37,415 bases of DNA, taken from positions 1 through 37,415 of the forward strand of contig CAZCUR010000016.1 of NCBI GenBank assembly GCA_964501815.1. Reading direction: 5' to 3'. A program made the translations under genes and the position numbers. Below are positions 1 through 8,175 of this stretch, in pieces (within the stretch, counting starts at the first letter, position 1; the number at the start of each line of letters is the position of its first letter). This DNA comes from Geothermobacter sp964501815. GTDB taxonomy: Bacteria; Desulfobacterota; Desulfuromonadia; Desulfuromonadales; Geothermobacteraceae. Under the pieces are notes generated by a model. The model made no database searches and was not told the DNA's origin. It saw only the letters and a program-made list of their open reading frames with translations.

Positions 1-34
1 ATCCTACCGCGAACCGTCCCTCTGAAATTGTAAG

Positions 35-120
35 TGGCGGAGGAGGTAGGATTCGAACCCACGGAGCTTTCGCTCAACGGTTTTCAAGACCGCCGCCTTA
101 AACCACTCGGCCACTCCTCC
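35..120 (-). tRNA. tRNA-Ser (anticodon UGA)
   Basis: The reverse strand folds into a class II tRNA. The 7-bp acceptor stem pairs GGAGGAG (120-114) with CTCCTCC (45-39), followed by discriminator G and an encoded CCA (37-35). The anticodon loop is CTTGAAA, giving anticodon TGA (reads UCA and other UCN codons). A GAGC-GAAA-GCTC variable-arm hairpin and a GGTTCGAATCC T-arm are visible. The long variable arm is the identity mark of tRNA-Ser. It lies 15 nt downstream of serS on the same strand, so co-transcription with its own synthetase gene is likely. Confidence 0.97.
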
Positions 121-135
121 GTCGTTCCGTCTCCG

Positions 136-1407
136 TCAGCCGCCGATCCGCTCCATGCCGCCCATGTAGGGACGCAGAACTTCAGGGATGACCACCGAGC
201 CATCGGCCTGCTGGTAATTCTCCAAAATCGCCACCAGGGTGCGCCCCACCGCCAGGCCGGAACCGTTCAGGGTGTGAACAAACTCGGGCTTGGCGCCCTT
301 CTCCCTGCGGAAGCGGATATTGGCACGCCGGGCCTGAAAATCCGTAAAGGTGGAGCAGCTGGAAATCTCCCGGTAGCAATTCTGCGCCGGCAGCCAGACC
401 TCGATGTCGAAGGTGCGGGCGGCGGAAAAGCCGATATCACCGGTGCACAGATCGACAACCCGGTAGGGCAACTTAAGCAGCTGCAGCACCCGTTCGGCAT
501 CGGCCAGCAGTTTTTCCAGCTCGGCATCACTCTCTTCCGGCCGCACCAGCTTGACCAGCTCAACCTTGTTGAACTGATGCTGACGAATCAGCCCCCGCGT
601 GTCCCGCCCGTGGGAACCGGCCTCCTTGCGGAAGCAGGGAGTGTAGGCGGTGAAGCACAGGGGCAGATCGTCTCCATCGAGGATTTCGTCCCGGTGAATG
701 TTGGTCACCGGCACCTCGGCGGTCGGGATCAGAAAGAGATCAACGCCCTCGGTATGAAAAAGATCGTCTTCAAACTTGGGGAGCTGTCCTGTCCCCGTCA
801 TAGTCGCCCTGTTTACCATAAAGGGTGGCAGGGTTTCAATATAATTGTGCTCGCCGGTATGCAGGTCAAGCATGAAGTTGATCAGCGCCCGCTCAAGGCG
901 CGCACCCGCCCCTTTCAGCAGGGCGAATCGGGCTCCGGATAGCTTTCCGGCACGCTCAAGGTCAAGGATACCGAGACGCTCGCCGATATCGACGTGATCG
1001 GCAATATCAAAGTCGAACTGGCGCGGAGTCCCCCAACGCCGGACCTCGACGTTGTCATCTTCGGAAGCGCCTACCGGAGTCTGCGGATGGGGGATATTGG
1101 GCAGGGTCAGCAGAAAGGCACGCAGCTCGTCATCCACCTGACGCACCTGCTCGTCCAGCTCCTTGATGCGGGCCGAGACCTCTTTCATCCGGGCAATCTC
1201 GCCCTGGACCTGGCTCTTGTCCTTCGTGCGGCCGATCAGGGCCGAGACGCGGTTGCGTTCCGCCTTGAGCCCCTCAACCTCGGCCAGCAGCTCACGCCTG
1301 CGGCCATCGAGGGTCGTCACGAGGGACAGGTCGACCTCATCGCCCCGGGTTGCCAGAGCACGGGCCGCTTCTTCAAGATTGTCACGCAGATAACGGATGT
1401 CGAGCAT
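136..1407 (-). CDS. serS: Serine--tRNA ligase
   Basis: A 423-residue class II aminoacyl-tRNA synthetase that charges tRNA-Ser (and tRNA-Sec where present) in the cytoplasm. The first ~100 residues form the charged coiled-coil arm that grips the long variable arm of tRNA-Ser. The catalytic core follows, with motif 2 (FRKEAGSHGRDTRG and the downstream EISSCSTFTDFQARR) and motif 3 near the C-terminus (LNGSGLAVGRTLVAILENYQ). Length matches the family. The ATG at 1405-1407 has a GGGAG ribosome site about 8 nt upstream. A separate promoter is predicted in the 71-nt gap to the upstream HD gene, and tRNA-Ser(UGA) follows 15 nt after the stop. Confidence 0.98.
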   Translation of the reverse strand: MLDIRYLRDNLEEAARALATRGDEVDLSLVTTLDGRRRELLAEVEGLKAERNRVSALIGRTKDKSQVQGEIARMKEVSARIKELDEQVRQVDDELRAFLLTLPNIPHPQTPVGASEDDNVEVRRWGTPRQFDFDIADHVDIGERLGILDLERAGKLSGARFALLKGAGARLERALINFMLDLHTGEHNYIETLPPFMVNRATMTGTGQLPKFEDDLFHTEGVDLFLIPTAEVPVTNIHRDEILDGDDLPLCFTAYTPCFRKEAGSHGRDTRGLIRQHQFNKVELVKLVRPEESDAELEKLLADAERVLQLLKLPYRVVDLCTGDIGFSAARTFDIEVWLPAQNCYREISSCSTFTDFQARRANIRFRREKGAKPEFVHTLNGSGLAVGRTLVAILENYQQADGSVVIPEVLRPYMGGMERIGG

Positions 1408-1441
1408 GGCTCACTCCCGCCGGAAAAAGTCAGAAGGCGTT

Positions 1442-1470
1442 TTTCTAGCACCTCTGCCGGTCCAGGTCAA
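1442..1470 (-). promoter_or_regulatory. Predicted sigma70-type promoter of serS
   Basis: On the minus strand, TTGACC (1465-1470) and TAGAAA (1442-1447) are separated by exactly 17 nt and lie in the gap directly upstream of serS. The start point would fall about 28 nt before the ATG. Prediction from box matches only. Confidence 0.45.
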
Positions 1471-1478
1471 GCAAGGCC

Positions 1479-2051
1479 TCAGCGGCCCCCGTTGACCCAC
1501 CAGTCGTGATCCTCGTCAAACCACCAGCGACTCGAATCGGTCTGCCAGATGACTTCAGCCAGACGCCGGGCTGTTTCGGTCCGCAGACGGTCCCGGCAGG
1601 ACGGATACCACTCCTCGGCGTAGCGGTTGCCCAGATCCCGGTATTCCTTCAGCGCCAGGATCATCTCCAGCTGGTCGGCGTCGTTGGCCAGACGGGCTTC
1701 AGGGCTCTGCCCCTGGTCGAACTCCTGCCAGAGTCTGCGGTAATCATCCCCGAACGGCAGCGTGGCGGCCAGATCATCGACCGCCTTTTTCTCGTCGGTT
1801 CTGACATATTTTTTGTGTACGTAGTTCTGGTCCCCGGTGCGCGCCTCGGGCAGATCGTGAAACAGACACATCTGCACCACCCGGCCGGCATCAACCGTAC
1901 CGTCGAGATGGGCAAGGACATAGCCGATCATCGCGGTGCGAAAGGAGTGCTCGGCGACACTCTCGGCGCCGGAACCGAGGAACTGAAACCCGGTACGCGG
2001 CGTGCGCTTGAGCATGCCGGCTTCGAACAGAAAATTGGCCAGTTGTTTCAT
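1479..2051 (-). CDS. HD-domain protein, YfbR/HDDC2-like 5'-nucleotidase
   Basis: A 190-residue protein of the HD metal-dependent phosphohydrolase superfamily. The metal-site pattern is visible: H35 (SVAEHSFR), H65-D66 (CLFHDLPEARTGD) with E69, and a later Asp in NDADQLEM. This arrangement and length match YfbR/HDDC2 proteins, which dephosphorylate deoxynucleoside 5'-monophosphates. The exact substrate here is inference. GGAGG lies about 8 nt upstream of the ATG. The gene sits 41 nt after the transporter gene and 71 nt before serS, all on one strand, so it may share their transcript. Confidence 0.85.
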   Translation of the reverse strand: MKQLANFLFEAGMLKRTPRTGFQFLGSGAESVAEHSFRTAMIGYVLAHLDGTVDAGRVVQMCLFHDLPEARTGDQNYVHKKYVRTDEKKAVDDLAATLPFGDDYRRLWQEFDQGQSPEARLANDADQLEMILALKEYRDLGNRYAEEWYPSCRDRLRTETARRLAEVIWQTDSSRWWFDEDHDWWVNGGR

Positions 2052-2092
2052 GATGGATACCTCCGCGGCTTTCGGCTTTCTTTATACCTGAA

Positions 2093-2965
2093 TCAGCCGA
2101 AGCGGACCAGAAAGACCCCGGCCAGGATCAACAGGGTGGCGGCAAAGCGGATACGTCCGGCACGCTCGCCCAGAAAGACAACCCCGATAAAGACACCGAT
2201 CAGCAGACTGGCCTGGCGCACCGGCACCGCGTAGCTCATCGGCGCCAGCTTCAGGCCGTAACGAAAGGAGAGGAAAGAAGCGAGCATCACCGGACCGGAG
2301 CAGAGCACCAGGCGCGGATGGCGACACCACTCGGCCCTGATACGCCCCCGGTTGACAGGTCGCATCAGGTTGGCCGACATCAGCAGAAACATACAGGCCA
2401 CCAACAGGTAGGTGAAATGGAGCGGGTCGTAACGGCTGACCCCCTGCTTGTCGATCACGGCCCCGAACGAATAAACCAGACCGGCGGCCAGGGCGGCCTG
2501 TACCGAACGGCTGCCGAGATTGTGAAAGGGGCGCAACACCTCGTCCAGGCTCAGACGACGCAGCTGCACCGTGTAGGCGCCGGCGACAATGAGCAGAATC
2601 CCGGCGATGCCAAGCGGGGACAGTCGCTCCCCGAACAGCAGCACGCCCCAAATCGGCACATAGAGCATGGCGGTCTGGGCCAGGGGATAGGTCAGGGACA
2701 GATCCCCTTGCCGGTAGGCCCGCCCGGTCAGAAGATGATACAGGACAAAACAGACCGCTCCTGAGACGGCCAGAAGCAGCAGGTGCAGATTCAGACGCGG
2801 AAACGGTTCGGGCACCAGCACAACAATCAAGGTGAACAGGGTGCCCGACAGGAAGAACATCCACCAGATATAGGCGGTCTTGTCGACGCTCTGCTTGACC
2901 AGCAGGTTCCAGAGGGCGTGCATCAGCGCCGAGAGCAGGATCAGACTGAAGGCGAGGGAATTCAC
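2093..2965 (-). CDS. EamA/DMT-family membrane transporter
   Basis: A 290-residue integral membrane protein with about ten hydrophobic segments in two halves of similar pattern (roughly 1-140 and 150-290), as in the drug/metabolite transporter superfamily (two EamA domains). Recognisable family elements are the start with SALMHALWNLLVK and a conserved E at the end of each half (FGERLSPLGIAGILLI and LGERAGRIRFAATLLILAGV). Members move small metabolites across the inner membrane; the substrate cannot be read from sequence. It is the first gene of a likely transporter-HD-serS run and is divergent from fumC. Confidence 0.85.
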   Translation of the reverse strand: MNSLAFSLILLSALMHALWNLLVKQSVDKTAYIWWMFFLSGTLFTLIVVLVPEPFPRLNLHLLLLAVSGAVCFVLYHLLTGRAYRQGDLSLTYPLAQTAMLYVPIWGVLLFGERLSPLGIAGILLIVAGAYTVQLRRLSLDEVLRPFHNLGSRSVQAALAAGLVYSFGAVIDKQGVSRYDPLHFTYLLVACMFLLMSANLMRPVNRGRIRAEWCRHPRLVLCSGPVMLASFLSFRYGLKLAPMSYAVPVRQASLLIGVFIGVVFLGERAGRIRFAATLLILAGVFLVRFG

Positions 2966-3032
2966 CGGCCCATTCTAGCCGATGGCGCAGTCAGCTCCCA
3001 GTGAAATTTTAGCCAGAGTAAAACCAGCCGGT

Positions 3033-3060
3033 TTGACTCCCTGAGCACCGCTGCTAAGCT
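3033..3060 (+). promoter_or_regulatory. Possible fumC promoter (weak)
   Basis: TTGACT (3033-3038) and TAAGCT (3055-3060) are separated by 16 nt, upstream of fumC. The -10 match is poor and the start point would fall in the ribosome site, so the real promoter may lie further upstream in the 2966-3079 divergent gap. Confidence 0.25.
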
Positions 3061-3079
3061 GTGGTGAAGGAGTGTGACC

Positions 3080-4462
3080 ATGACCAAATTACGAACCGAA
3101 ACCGATTCTCTGGGACCGATGCAGGTCCCTGCGGATGCCCTCTATGGAGCCCAGACGGCCCGGGCGGTGCAAAACTTTCCCGTCTCTGGCTGGCGGCTGC
3201 CCCGACCGATGATCGAAGCCCTTGGGCGTATCAAGGCCGAAGCGGCCCGTGTCAATGCCGAGCTGGGGCTGCTGCCCACACCGCTGGCCGAAGCGATCGC
3301 CGCGGCGGCGCAGGACGTCGCCGAAGGCAAGTATGACGAGCAGTTTCCGGTCGATATTTTTCAGACCGGCTCAGGCACCAGCAGCAACATGAACGCCAAT
3401 GAGGTGATCGCTCACCTGGCCAATGCCCGCCTTCAGGGCCAATCCGGCCTGCGGGTGCATCCCAACGACCACGTCAACCTGGGGCAGTCGAGCAACGATG
3501 TCTTTCCAACCGCCATTCACCTGGCCGCCCTGACCCAGATCGACGCCCTGCTGCTGCCGGTCCTTGACCGGTTCACCGTTTCTCTCAAGGAGAAAGAGGA
3601 GCGATTTGACAGCATTGTCAAGCTCGGCCGCACCCATCTTCAGGACGCCGTCCCCATTCGCCTGGGGCAGGTCTTTTCCGGCTACCGGGCCCAGGTGGAA
3701 CAGGCGCGGGAACGCCTGGTGCGGGCACGCGAAGAACTGCTCGAACTGCCCTTGGGCGGCACTGCGGTCGGTACAGGCCTGAACGCCCATCCCGAGTTCG
3801 CCCGCAGGGTCATCGCCCGTCTGGCCCGGGCAACCGGAATCAACCTGCGCGAGGCGGACAATCACTTCGCCGCCCAGGCCGCCCGGGACGGCGCTGTGGC
3901 CGTCAGCGGCGCTTTGAAGGCCGCAGCCGTAGCCCTGTTCAAAATCGCCAACGACATCCGCTTTCTCGCCAGCGGTCCGCGCGGCGGATACGGCGAACTG
4001 ATGCTGCCGGCCGTCCAGCCCGGGTCATCGATTATGCCGGGCAAGGTCAACCCGGTCATGGCGGAAAGCCTGCTGCAGGTTTGCGCCCAGGTCATCGGTT
4101 TCGATGCCGCCATATCCCTCGGCGGGCTGTCGGGCAACTTTGAACTGAACGTCATGCAGCCCCTGATCGCCTGGAACCTGCTGGAGGCGATCCGGCTGCT
4201 GGCCCATGGCGTCTCTCTGTTCGACGAGCGCTGTGTGCGGGGTCTGGAGGCGAACAAGGAACGGTGTGAAGAGCTGGTGGAACGCAGCCTGGCCATGGTC
4301 ACGGCCCTGGCGCCGGAAATCGGCTACGACCGGGCCGCGGACCTGGCCAAAAGAGCCCACGCCGAAGGCAAGACCATCCGCGAGCTCTGCCTGGAGCAGC
4401 AGGTGCTGCCGGAGGACAAACTGAACGAACTGCTCGATCCGCGACCGCAGACAGGGAAATAA
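3080..4462 (+). CDS. fumC: Class II fumarate hydratase
   Basis: A 460-residue enzyme interconverting fumarate and malate in the TCA cycle. Family landmarks run in order: SGTSSNMNANEVIA, GQSSNDVFPTAIH, GRTHLQDAVPIRLGQ, GGTAVGTGLN, and the flexible catalytic loop GSSIMPGKVNP, whose serine pair is near residues 316-317. The MPGK form favours fumarase over aspartase, which normally has MPAK. A GTG six bases upstream is also in frame, but the AAGGAG at 3067-3072 is correctly spaced only for the ATG at 3080. The gene converges on rnd, with 9 nt between stops. It is the only TCA-cycle enzyme seen in this window. Confidence 0.93.
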   Translation: MTKLRTETDSLGPMQVPADALYGAQTARAVQNFPVSGWRLPRPMIEALGRIKAEAARVNAELGLLPTPLAEAIAAAAQDVAEGKYDEQFPVDIFQTGSGTSSNMNANEVIAHLANARLQGQSGLRVHPNDHVNLGQSSNDVFPTAIHLAALTQIDALLLPVLDRFTVSLKEKEERFDSIVKLGRTHLQDAVPIRLGQVFSGYRAQVEQARERLVRAREELLELPLGGTAVGTGLNAHPEFARRVIARLARATGINLREADNHFAAQAARDGAVAVSGALKAAAVALFKIANDIRFLASGPRGGYGELMLPAVQPGSSIMPGKVNPVMAESLLQVCAQVIGFDAAISLGGLSGNFELNVMQPLIAWNLLEAIRLLAHGVSLFDERCVRGLEANKERCEELVERSLAMVTALAPEIGYDRAADLAKRAHAEGKTIRELCLEQQVLPEDKLNELLDPRPQTGK

Positions 4463-4471
4463 CAGGGACAA

Positions 4472-5605
4472 TCAGGCGGAACAGCCCGCCAGAACCTGCA
4501 TGATCTCCTGGCCGAATTCCCGCCGCTGCCAGTTGCGCAGCCCCTCGATTCGGGGCAGATCGGCTTCCCGGAAAGGCCACAGGCGCGCCATGGCTTCCAG
4601 CAGGCCGTTGTTGATCATGACGCCGGGGTCAAGCCCAAGCCGCTTAGCGGTCTTGCGCCGCCACTGTTTCAGGGCATCGAGGCGGGTATCGACCTCCGGA
4701 TCTCGCTGCCGGCGCGGCCCGCGCGGCCAGACGGGCAGCTCGGACTCCGGCCACGACAGGCCTTTCTCCACACAGGCCAGCAGGTCCCGGCCGATGCGGC
4801 CGAGAAGACGCGGCGGCAGACCGTCCATGCCGTCCAGGGCGCGCAGGCTGCGCGGCGCCATGGTAGCAATCTCCAGCAAGGGACGGTTGCCGACCACCTT
4901 GAACGGCGGCACATCCCGGCGCCGGGCCGTCCGGTCACGCCACTGCAGCAGCTCTTCCAGCACGGCCAGCTGACGGCCATTGAGCTTGCCCGCCCCCTTG
5001 ATACGCAGACACATCGGGCCCTCATTGGCATCGAAGGCAACCTGCTCCAGCAGCAGACACTCCTCTGCCAACCAGTCCAGCCGGCCCAACTCCTTCAGCT
5101 TTTGTTCGAGCAAACCGGCCAGATTCTCCAGATAACAGGTGTCGCAGGCGGCATAGGCCACCATCTCCGCCGGCAAGGGGCGCGTGGTCCAGTCGGCGCG
5201 CTGATATTTCTTGTCAAGCTGGATGTCGAAATACCTGGCCAGCAGGTCCGCCAGGCCGATACGTTCCTCGCCGCAAAACTGGGCCGCAACCATGCTGTCG
5301 AACAGCCCGGCGACCTCCAGGCCAAAATCACGGCGCAGGCAGCGCAGATCGTAATCGGCGGCATGGAACAGCTTGCGGATTTTGCGCTCAGCCAGCACCG
5401 GACGCAAAGGTTCAAGGCTGTCCAGTGCCAGGGGGTCGATCAAGCGCGTCTGACCGGCGGCGGTCACCTGCAGCAGACAGACCTGCTCGGTGTAATGGTG
5501 CATGCTGTCGGCTTCAAGGTCGACAGCCACCACAGCCTGATCCAGCAGAAACTCGGCAAATTCCTTCAGCGCAGAAGATGTCGTAATGATCGGGGTTCGG
5601 TTCAT
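4472..5605 (-). CDS. rnd: Ribonuclease D
   Basis: A 377-residue 3'-5' exoribonuclease that trims tRNA and other structured RNA 3' ends. The DEDD nuclease domain fills the first ~180 residues: D29 and E31 in VAVDLEAD, the Asp pair in HAADYDLRCL, and the terminal YAACD (DEDDy type). An HRDC RNA-binding domain follows at about 210-285 (PPFKVVGNRPLLEIA). Length is normal. No clear Shine-Dalgarno is visible before the ATG, and mutY ends 21 nt downstream of this gene's start on the same strand, so translational coupling with mutY is possible. Confidence 0.93.
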   Translation of the reverse strand: MNRTPIITTSSALKEFAEFLLDQAVVAVDLEADSMHHYTEQVCLLQVTAAGQTRLIDPLALDSLEPLRPVLAERKIRKLFHAADYDLRCLRRDFGLEVAGLFDSMVAAQFCGEERIGLADLLARYFDIQLDKKYQRADWTTRPLPAEMVAYAACDTCYLENLAGLLEQKLKELGRLDWLAEECLLLEQVAFDANEGPMCLRIKGAGKLNGRQLAVLEELLQWRDRTARRRDVPPFKVVGNRPLLEIATMAPRSLRALDGMDGLPPRLLGRIGRDLLACVEKGLSWPESELPVWPRGPRRQRDPEVDTRLDALKQWRRKTAKRLGLDPGVMINNGLLEAMARLWPFREADLPRIEGLRNWQRREFGQEIMQVLAGCSA

Positions 5606-5626
5606 AGGGGCGTCATGGTGCCAGAT

Positions 5627-6697
5627 TCAGCCAGCGGAGTCCAGCAGCTTGAAGGCCTTTTTGTGAGCGCCATGCAGTGGTGTCTCGTCGAGGGCCTCTA
5701 GGGGCACCCAGCGGTACGCGCCCTCGCCGCCCCCCGAAGCCTCTTCTGTCGTCGCACGCCAAAGCTCCAGCTCCAGCCGAAAATGGGAATAGGCATGCCG
5801 CACCTGCCCCACCCTTTGCGGATTGTGCGCGCCAAAGCTCCGGGCCAGGCGCCTGGCCGCCTGGTCGGTGGGTTCCTCATCCACCAGCTCCGCCTCGGGC
5901 AGCTCCCAGAGCCCGGCCAGCATGCCATCGAGCGGCCGACGCCGCACCAGCAATCGTCCTCCCTTTTGCACCGCCAGCACCACGCGTCGGACGGTCGGCA
6001 CCTTGCGGGTCTGCTGGCGTACCGGCAAAAGATGCACAAGGTCGAGGGCGTATCCCCGGCATATCCCGGCCAGAGGGCATGCGTCACACAAGGGTTGGCC
6101 CGGCAGACAGACGGTCGCGCCCAGATCCATAATCGCCTGGGCGTAATCGTGCGGGCGGTCCGGCGGGGTGAGCCTTTCGGCCCAGCGCCACAGCTTTTTT
6201 TCCGCCGAACGACTGCGCGGCGGCTCCCTGAGGGCGAACAGACGGCAGAGCACCCTTCGGACATTGCCGTCAAGGACCGGCGCGGGGCGGTCGAAGGCGA
6301 TGGAGAGGATGGCCCCCGCCGTGGACCGCCCGATACCCGGCAGCGCCAGAATCGCCTCCAGAGTGTCCGGAAACCGGCCGCCGTAATCCTCGACCACCTG
6401 TTTTGCGGCGGCGTGCAGGTTGTGCGCACGCCGGTAGTAGCCGAGCCCGGCCCACTGCTCGATCACCGCCTCCACCGGCGCCGCCGCCAGAGCCTCGATA
6501 TCGGGGAACGCCTCCAGAAACCGCTCATAATAGGGGATGACCGCCGCGACCGTGGTCTGCTGCAGCATGATCTCGCTCAGCCAGACCCGGTAGGGGTCAC
6601 GCGTGCCGCGCCAGGGGAGATCACGCCCGGACTCGGCATACCAGGCGAGCAGACGCGCAGCGACATCGGCAGGATTGCAGGGGAGGGTTTCAGACAT
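5627..6697 (-). CDS. mutY: A/G-specific adenine DNA glycosylase
   Basis: A 356-residue base-excision repair enzyme that removes adenine mispaired with 8-oxoguanine. The helix-hairpin-helix glycosylase domain holds catalytic E42 (SEIMLQQT) and D143 (VLDGNVRRV). The four-cysteine [4Fe-4S] loop follows (CLPGQPLCDACPLAGIC). The C-terminal NUDIX-like domain that recognises 8-oxoG starts near residue 235. Length matches bacterial MutY. The Shine-Dalgarno is poor. Immediately upstream is the CACGAAG repeat element, so any dedicated promoter must overlap or lie beyond that element. rnd follows after 21 nt and is probably co-transcribed. Confidence 0.95.
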   Translation of the reverse strand: MSETLPCNPADVAARLLAWYAESGRDLPWRGTRDPYRVWLSEIMLQQTTVAAVIPYYERFLEAFPDIEALAAAPVEAVIEQWAGLGYYRRAHNLHAAAKQVVEDYGGRFPDTLEAILALPGIGRSTAGAILSIAFDRPAPVLDGNVRRVLCRLFALREPPRSRSAEKKLWRWAERLTPPDRPHDYAQAIMDLGATVCLPGQPLCDACPLAGICRGYALDLVHLLPVRQQTRKVPTVRRVVLAVQKGGRLLVRRRPLDGMLAGLWELPEAELVDEEPTDQAARRLARSFGAHNPQRVGQVRHAYSHFRLELELWRATTEEASGGGEGAYRWVPLEALDETPLHGAHKKAFKLLDSAG

Positions 6698-6713
6698 TGC
6701 TTTTTATAAGGCA

Positions 6714-6931
6714 ACCACGAAGTCACGAAGGGCACGAAGAAACACTAAAACTATCGATTTTACGCGGGGCCGCCAGGGCGACGACGAACGCAAAATGTCC
6801 TGACAAAAAGATGGCCTTTTGAATTGCTGCCCAAGGCCCTGCCGTTCAGGTGTGAAACTCTGCGTTTCCGTGACTCTGCGCGAGAGCATGATGCAGCCAT
6901 TTACTTCGCGTCCTTCGCACCTTCGTGGCGG
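6714..6931. repeat. Intergenic inverted element, CACGAAG type
   Basis: The whole mutY-hisC gap is filled by this element. The left arm has CACGAAG at 6716, 6724 and 6733 (spacings 8, 9). The right arm has the reverse-complement type at 6904 (CTTCGCG), 6913 (CTTCGCA) and 6921 (CTTCGTG), spacings 9 and 8, so the arms mirror each other. An inner single arm of a second flavour has CTCTGCG at 6858 and 6874 with a degenerate copy at 6866. A weaker inner inverted pair (CGCCAGGGC near 6770 and GGCCCTGCC near 6835) suggests a nested hairpin. No coding frame is credible here. Confidence 0.85.
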
Positions 6932-6938
6932 ACTTTAA

Positions 6939-7988
6939 TCAGCCGATCTCCCTGAGCGCCGCCAGCACTGCATCCATCTCCGCGTCGGTGCCGATGGAGA
7001 TGCGCAGGCCGTGCGCCAGGGCGGGATCTGCGAAGTAGCGCACCAGGATTTTGCGCGCGAACAGGGCGTCATAGACCCGCCTGCCGTCGCGATCAGGCGG
7101 GGAGGCGAAGACGAAATTGGTGTGTGAAGGAACCACCTGCCAACTGAGGTCCAGCAGCCCCTGGCTGAACCGCTCCCGAGTCGCGCGAATGCGGGCCACG
7201 GTCGCACGCAGCCAGTCCTGATCGAGCAGGGCCGCCTCGCCGGCCGCCAGCGCCAGGCGGTCGAGGTGATAATGGTCGCGGATCTTGTCGAGGGCGGCAA
7301 CGATCTCCGGACGGGCTACCGCCACCCCCAGACGCATGCCGGCCAGGGCATAACTCTTCGACAGGGTGCGGGTGACCACGACATTGTCGCAGGACTGCAC
7401 CAGCTCCAGGGCCGAAGTCTCGGCAAAATCGACATAGGCCTCGTCGACCACCAGCAGGCCGTCGCAGCGTCCGGCCAGTTCTGCAATGTAGCTCAGCGGA
7501 AAGGCGAAGCCGAGGGGCGCATTGGGGCTGGTGAGAAAGAAGAGCCGCCCTTCATAACGCTCGGGGAAACCGGCGATGCGGAAATCGGCGTCCAGACCGA
7601 AGGTACGCACCCGCGCTCCCTGGATCGCCGCCAGGGTGCCGTAGTAGGAATAGGAAGGATGGACATAGCCGACCTCCTCGCCTTCCCCGACGCAGGCGCG
7701 GATCAGGTTGTTGAGCAGTTCGTCAGAGCCGTTAGCGCTGATCACCCACTCCACCGGCACGCCGTAAAGGCCGGCCGCGACCTGGCGCATACGCCGGCTG
7801 GCCGCATCCGGATAGATGCGCAAACCGGCACCGTCGCTGCCCAGTTCCGCGCGTATCGCCTCCACCACCTTCGGCGAGGGCGGATAGGGATTCTCGTTGG
7901 TGTTCAGCTTGATCCAGCCCTCCTCCTGCGGCTGGAATCCCGGCACGTAACCGGCCATCTCGGCAATGTTTTTGCGCAGGTAAGTCAT
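6939..7988 (-). CDS. hisC: Histidinol-phosphate aminotransferase
   Basis: A 349-residue fold-type I PLP enzyme that converts imidazole-acetol phosphate to histidinol phosphate in histidine synthesis; some homologues also use aromatic substrates. Family marks are NTNENPYPPSP near the start, ISANGSDELLNNLIRA, the DEAY aspartate motif, and the PLP lysine K211 in TLSKSYALAGMRLG. The frame extends upstream to 8066, but homologues begin with the segment MTYLRKNIAEM, so the ATG at 7986-7988 is preferred. No other his gene is present nearby. Repeat elements bound the gene on both sides. Confidence 0.92.
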   Translation of the reverse strand: MTYLRKNIAEMAGYVPGFQPQEEGWIKLNTNENPYPPSPKVVEAIRAELGSDGAGLRIYPDAASRRMRQVAAGLYGVPVEWVISANGSDELLNNLIRACVGEGEEVGYVHPSYSYYGTLAAIQGARVRTFGLDADFRIAGFPERYEGRLFFLTSPNAPLGFAFPLSYIAELAGRCDGLLVVDEAYVDFAETSALELVQSCDNVVVTRTLSKSYALAGMRLGVAVARPEIVAALDKIRDHYHLDRLALAAGEAALLDQDWLRATVARIRATRERFSQGLLDLSWQVVPSHTNFVFASPPDRDGRRVYDALFARKILVRYFADPALAHGLRISIGTDAEMDAVLAALREIG

Positions 7989-8035
7989 AAAGGCACCCCA
8001 GAATGAGTCACCACCCGCTCGCCCTGCTCGCTCGA

Positions 8036-8168
8036 GGCTCAGAGGACACAGAGAGAACCCCTTCAAACTGGCTCAGACAAACCATCCATTCCCTTGGCAA
8101 CAAGCTTTTGCCCCTAAGGAACCTGAGCCTTCCGTCTCTCTGTGAACTCTGTGCCTCTGTGGTGATAT
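8036..8168. repeat. Intergenic nested hairpin element, CACAGAG type
   Basis: Right arm CTCTGTG at 8138, 8147 and 8155 (spacings 9, 8, as in the right arm of the 6714 element). The left arm is degenerate, with CTCAGAG at 8038 and CACAGAG at 8047. Inside lie a second inverted pair GGCTCAG (8070-8076)/CTGAGCC (8123-8129) and a third, GGCAA/TTGCC around 8097-8112, flanked by CCTT/AAGG. The element could therefore fold as one long nested stem in the transcript between mqnC and hisC. Confidence 0.85.
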
Positions 8169-8175
8169 CTCTCCT

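Noticed and set aside
6716..6931. CRISPR-like reading of the short repeats
   Set aside because: Units are only 7 nt with 1-2 nt between them and are arranged as inverted arms; there are no spacers of CRISPR size and no cas genes.
7989..8066. N-terminal extension of hisC by 26 residues
   Set aside because: The extension runs into the CACAGAG repeat element and does not resemble HisC N-termini; the ATG at 7986-7988 gives the expected start.
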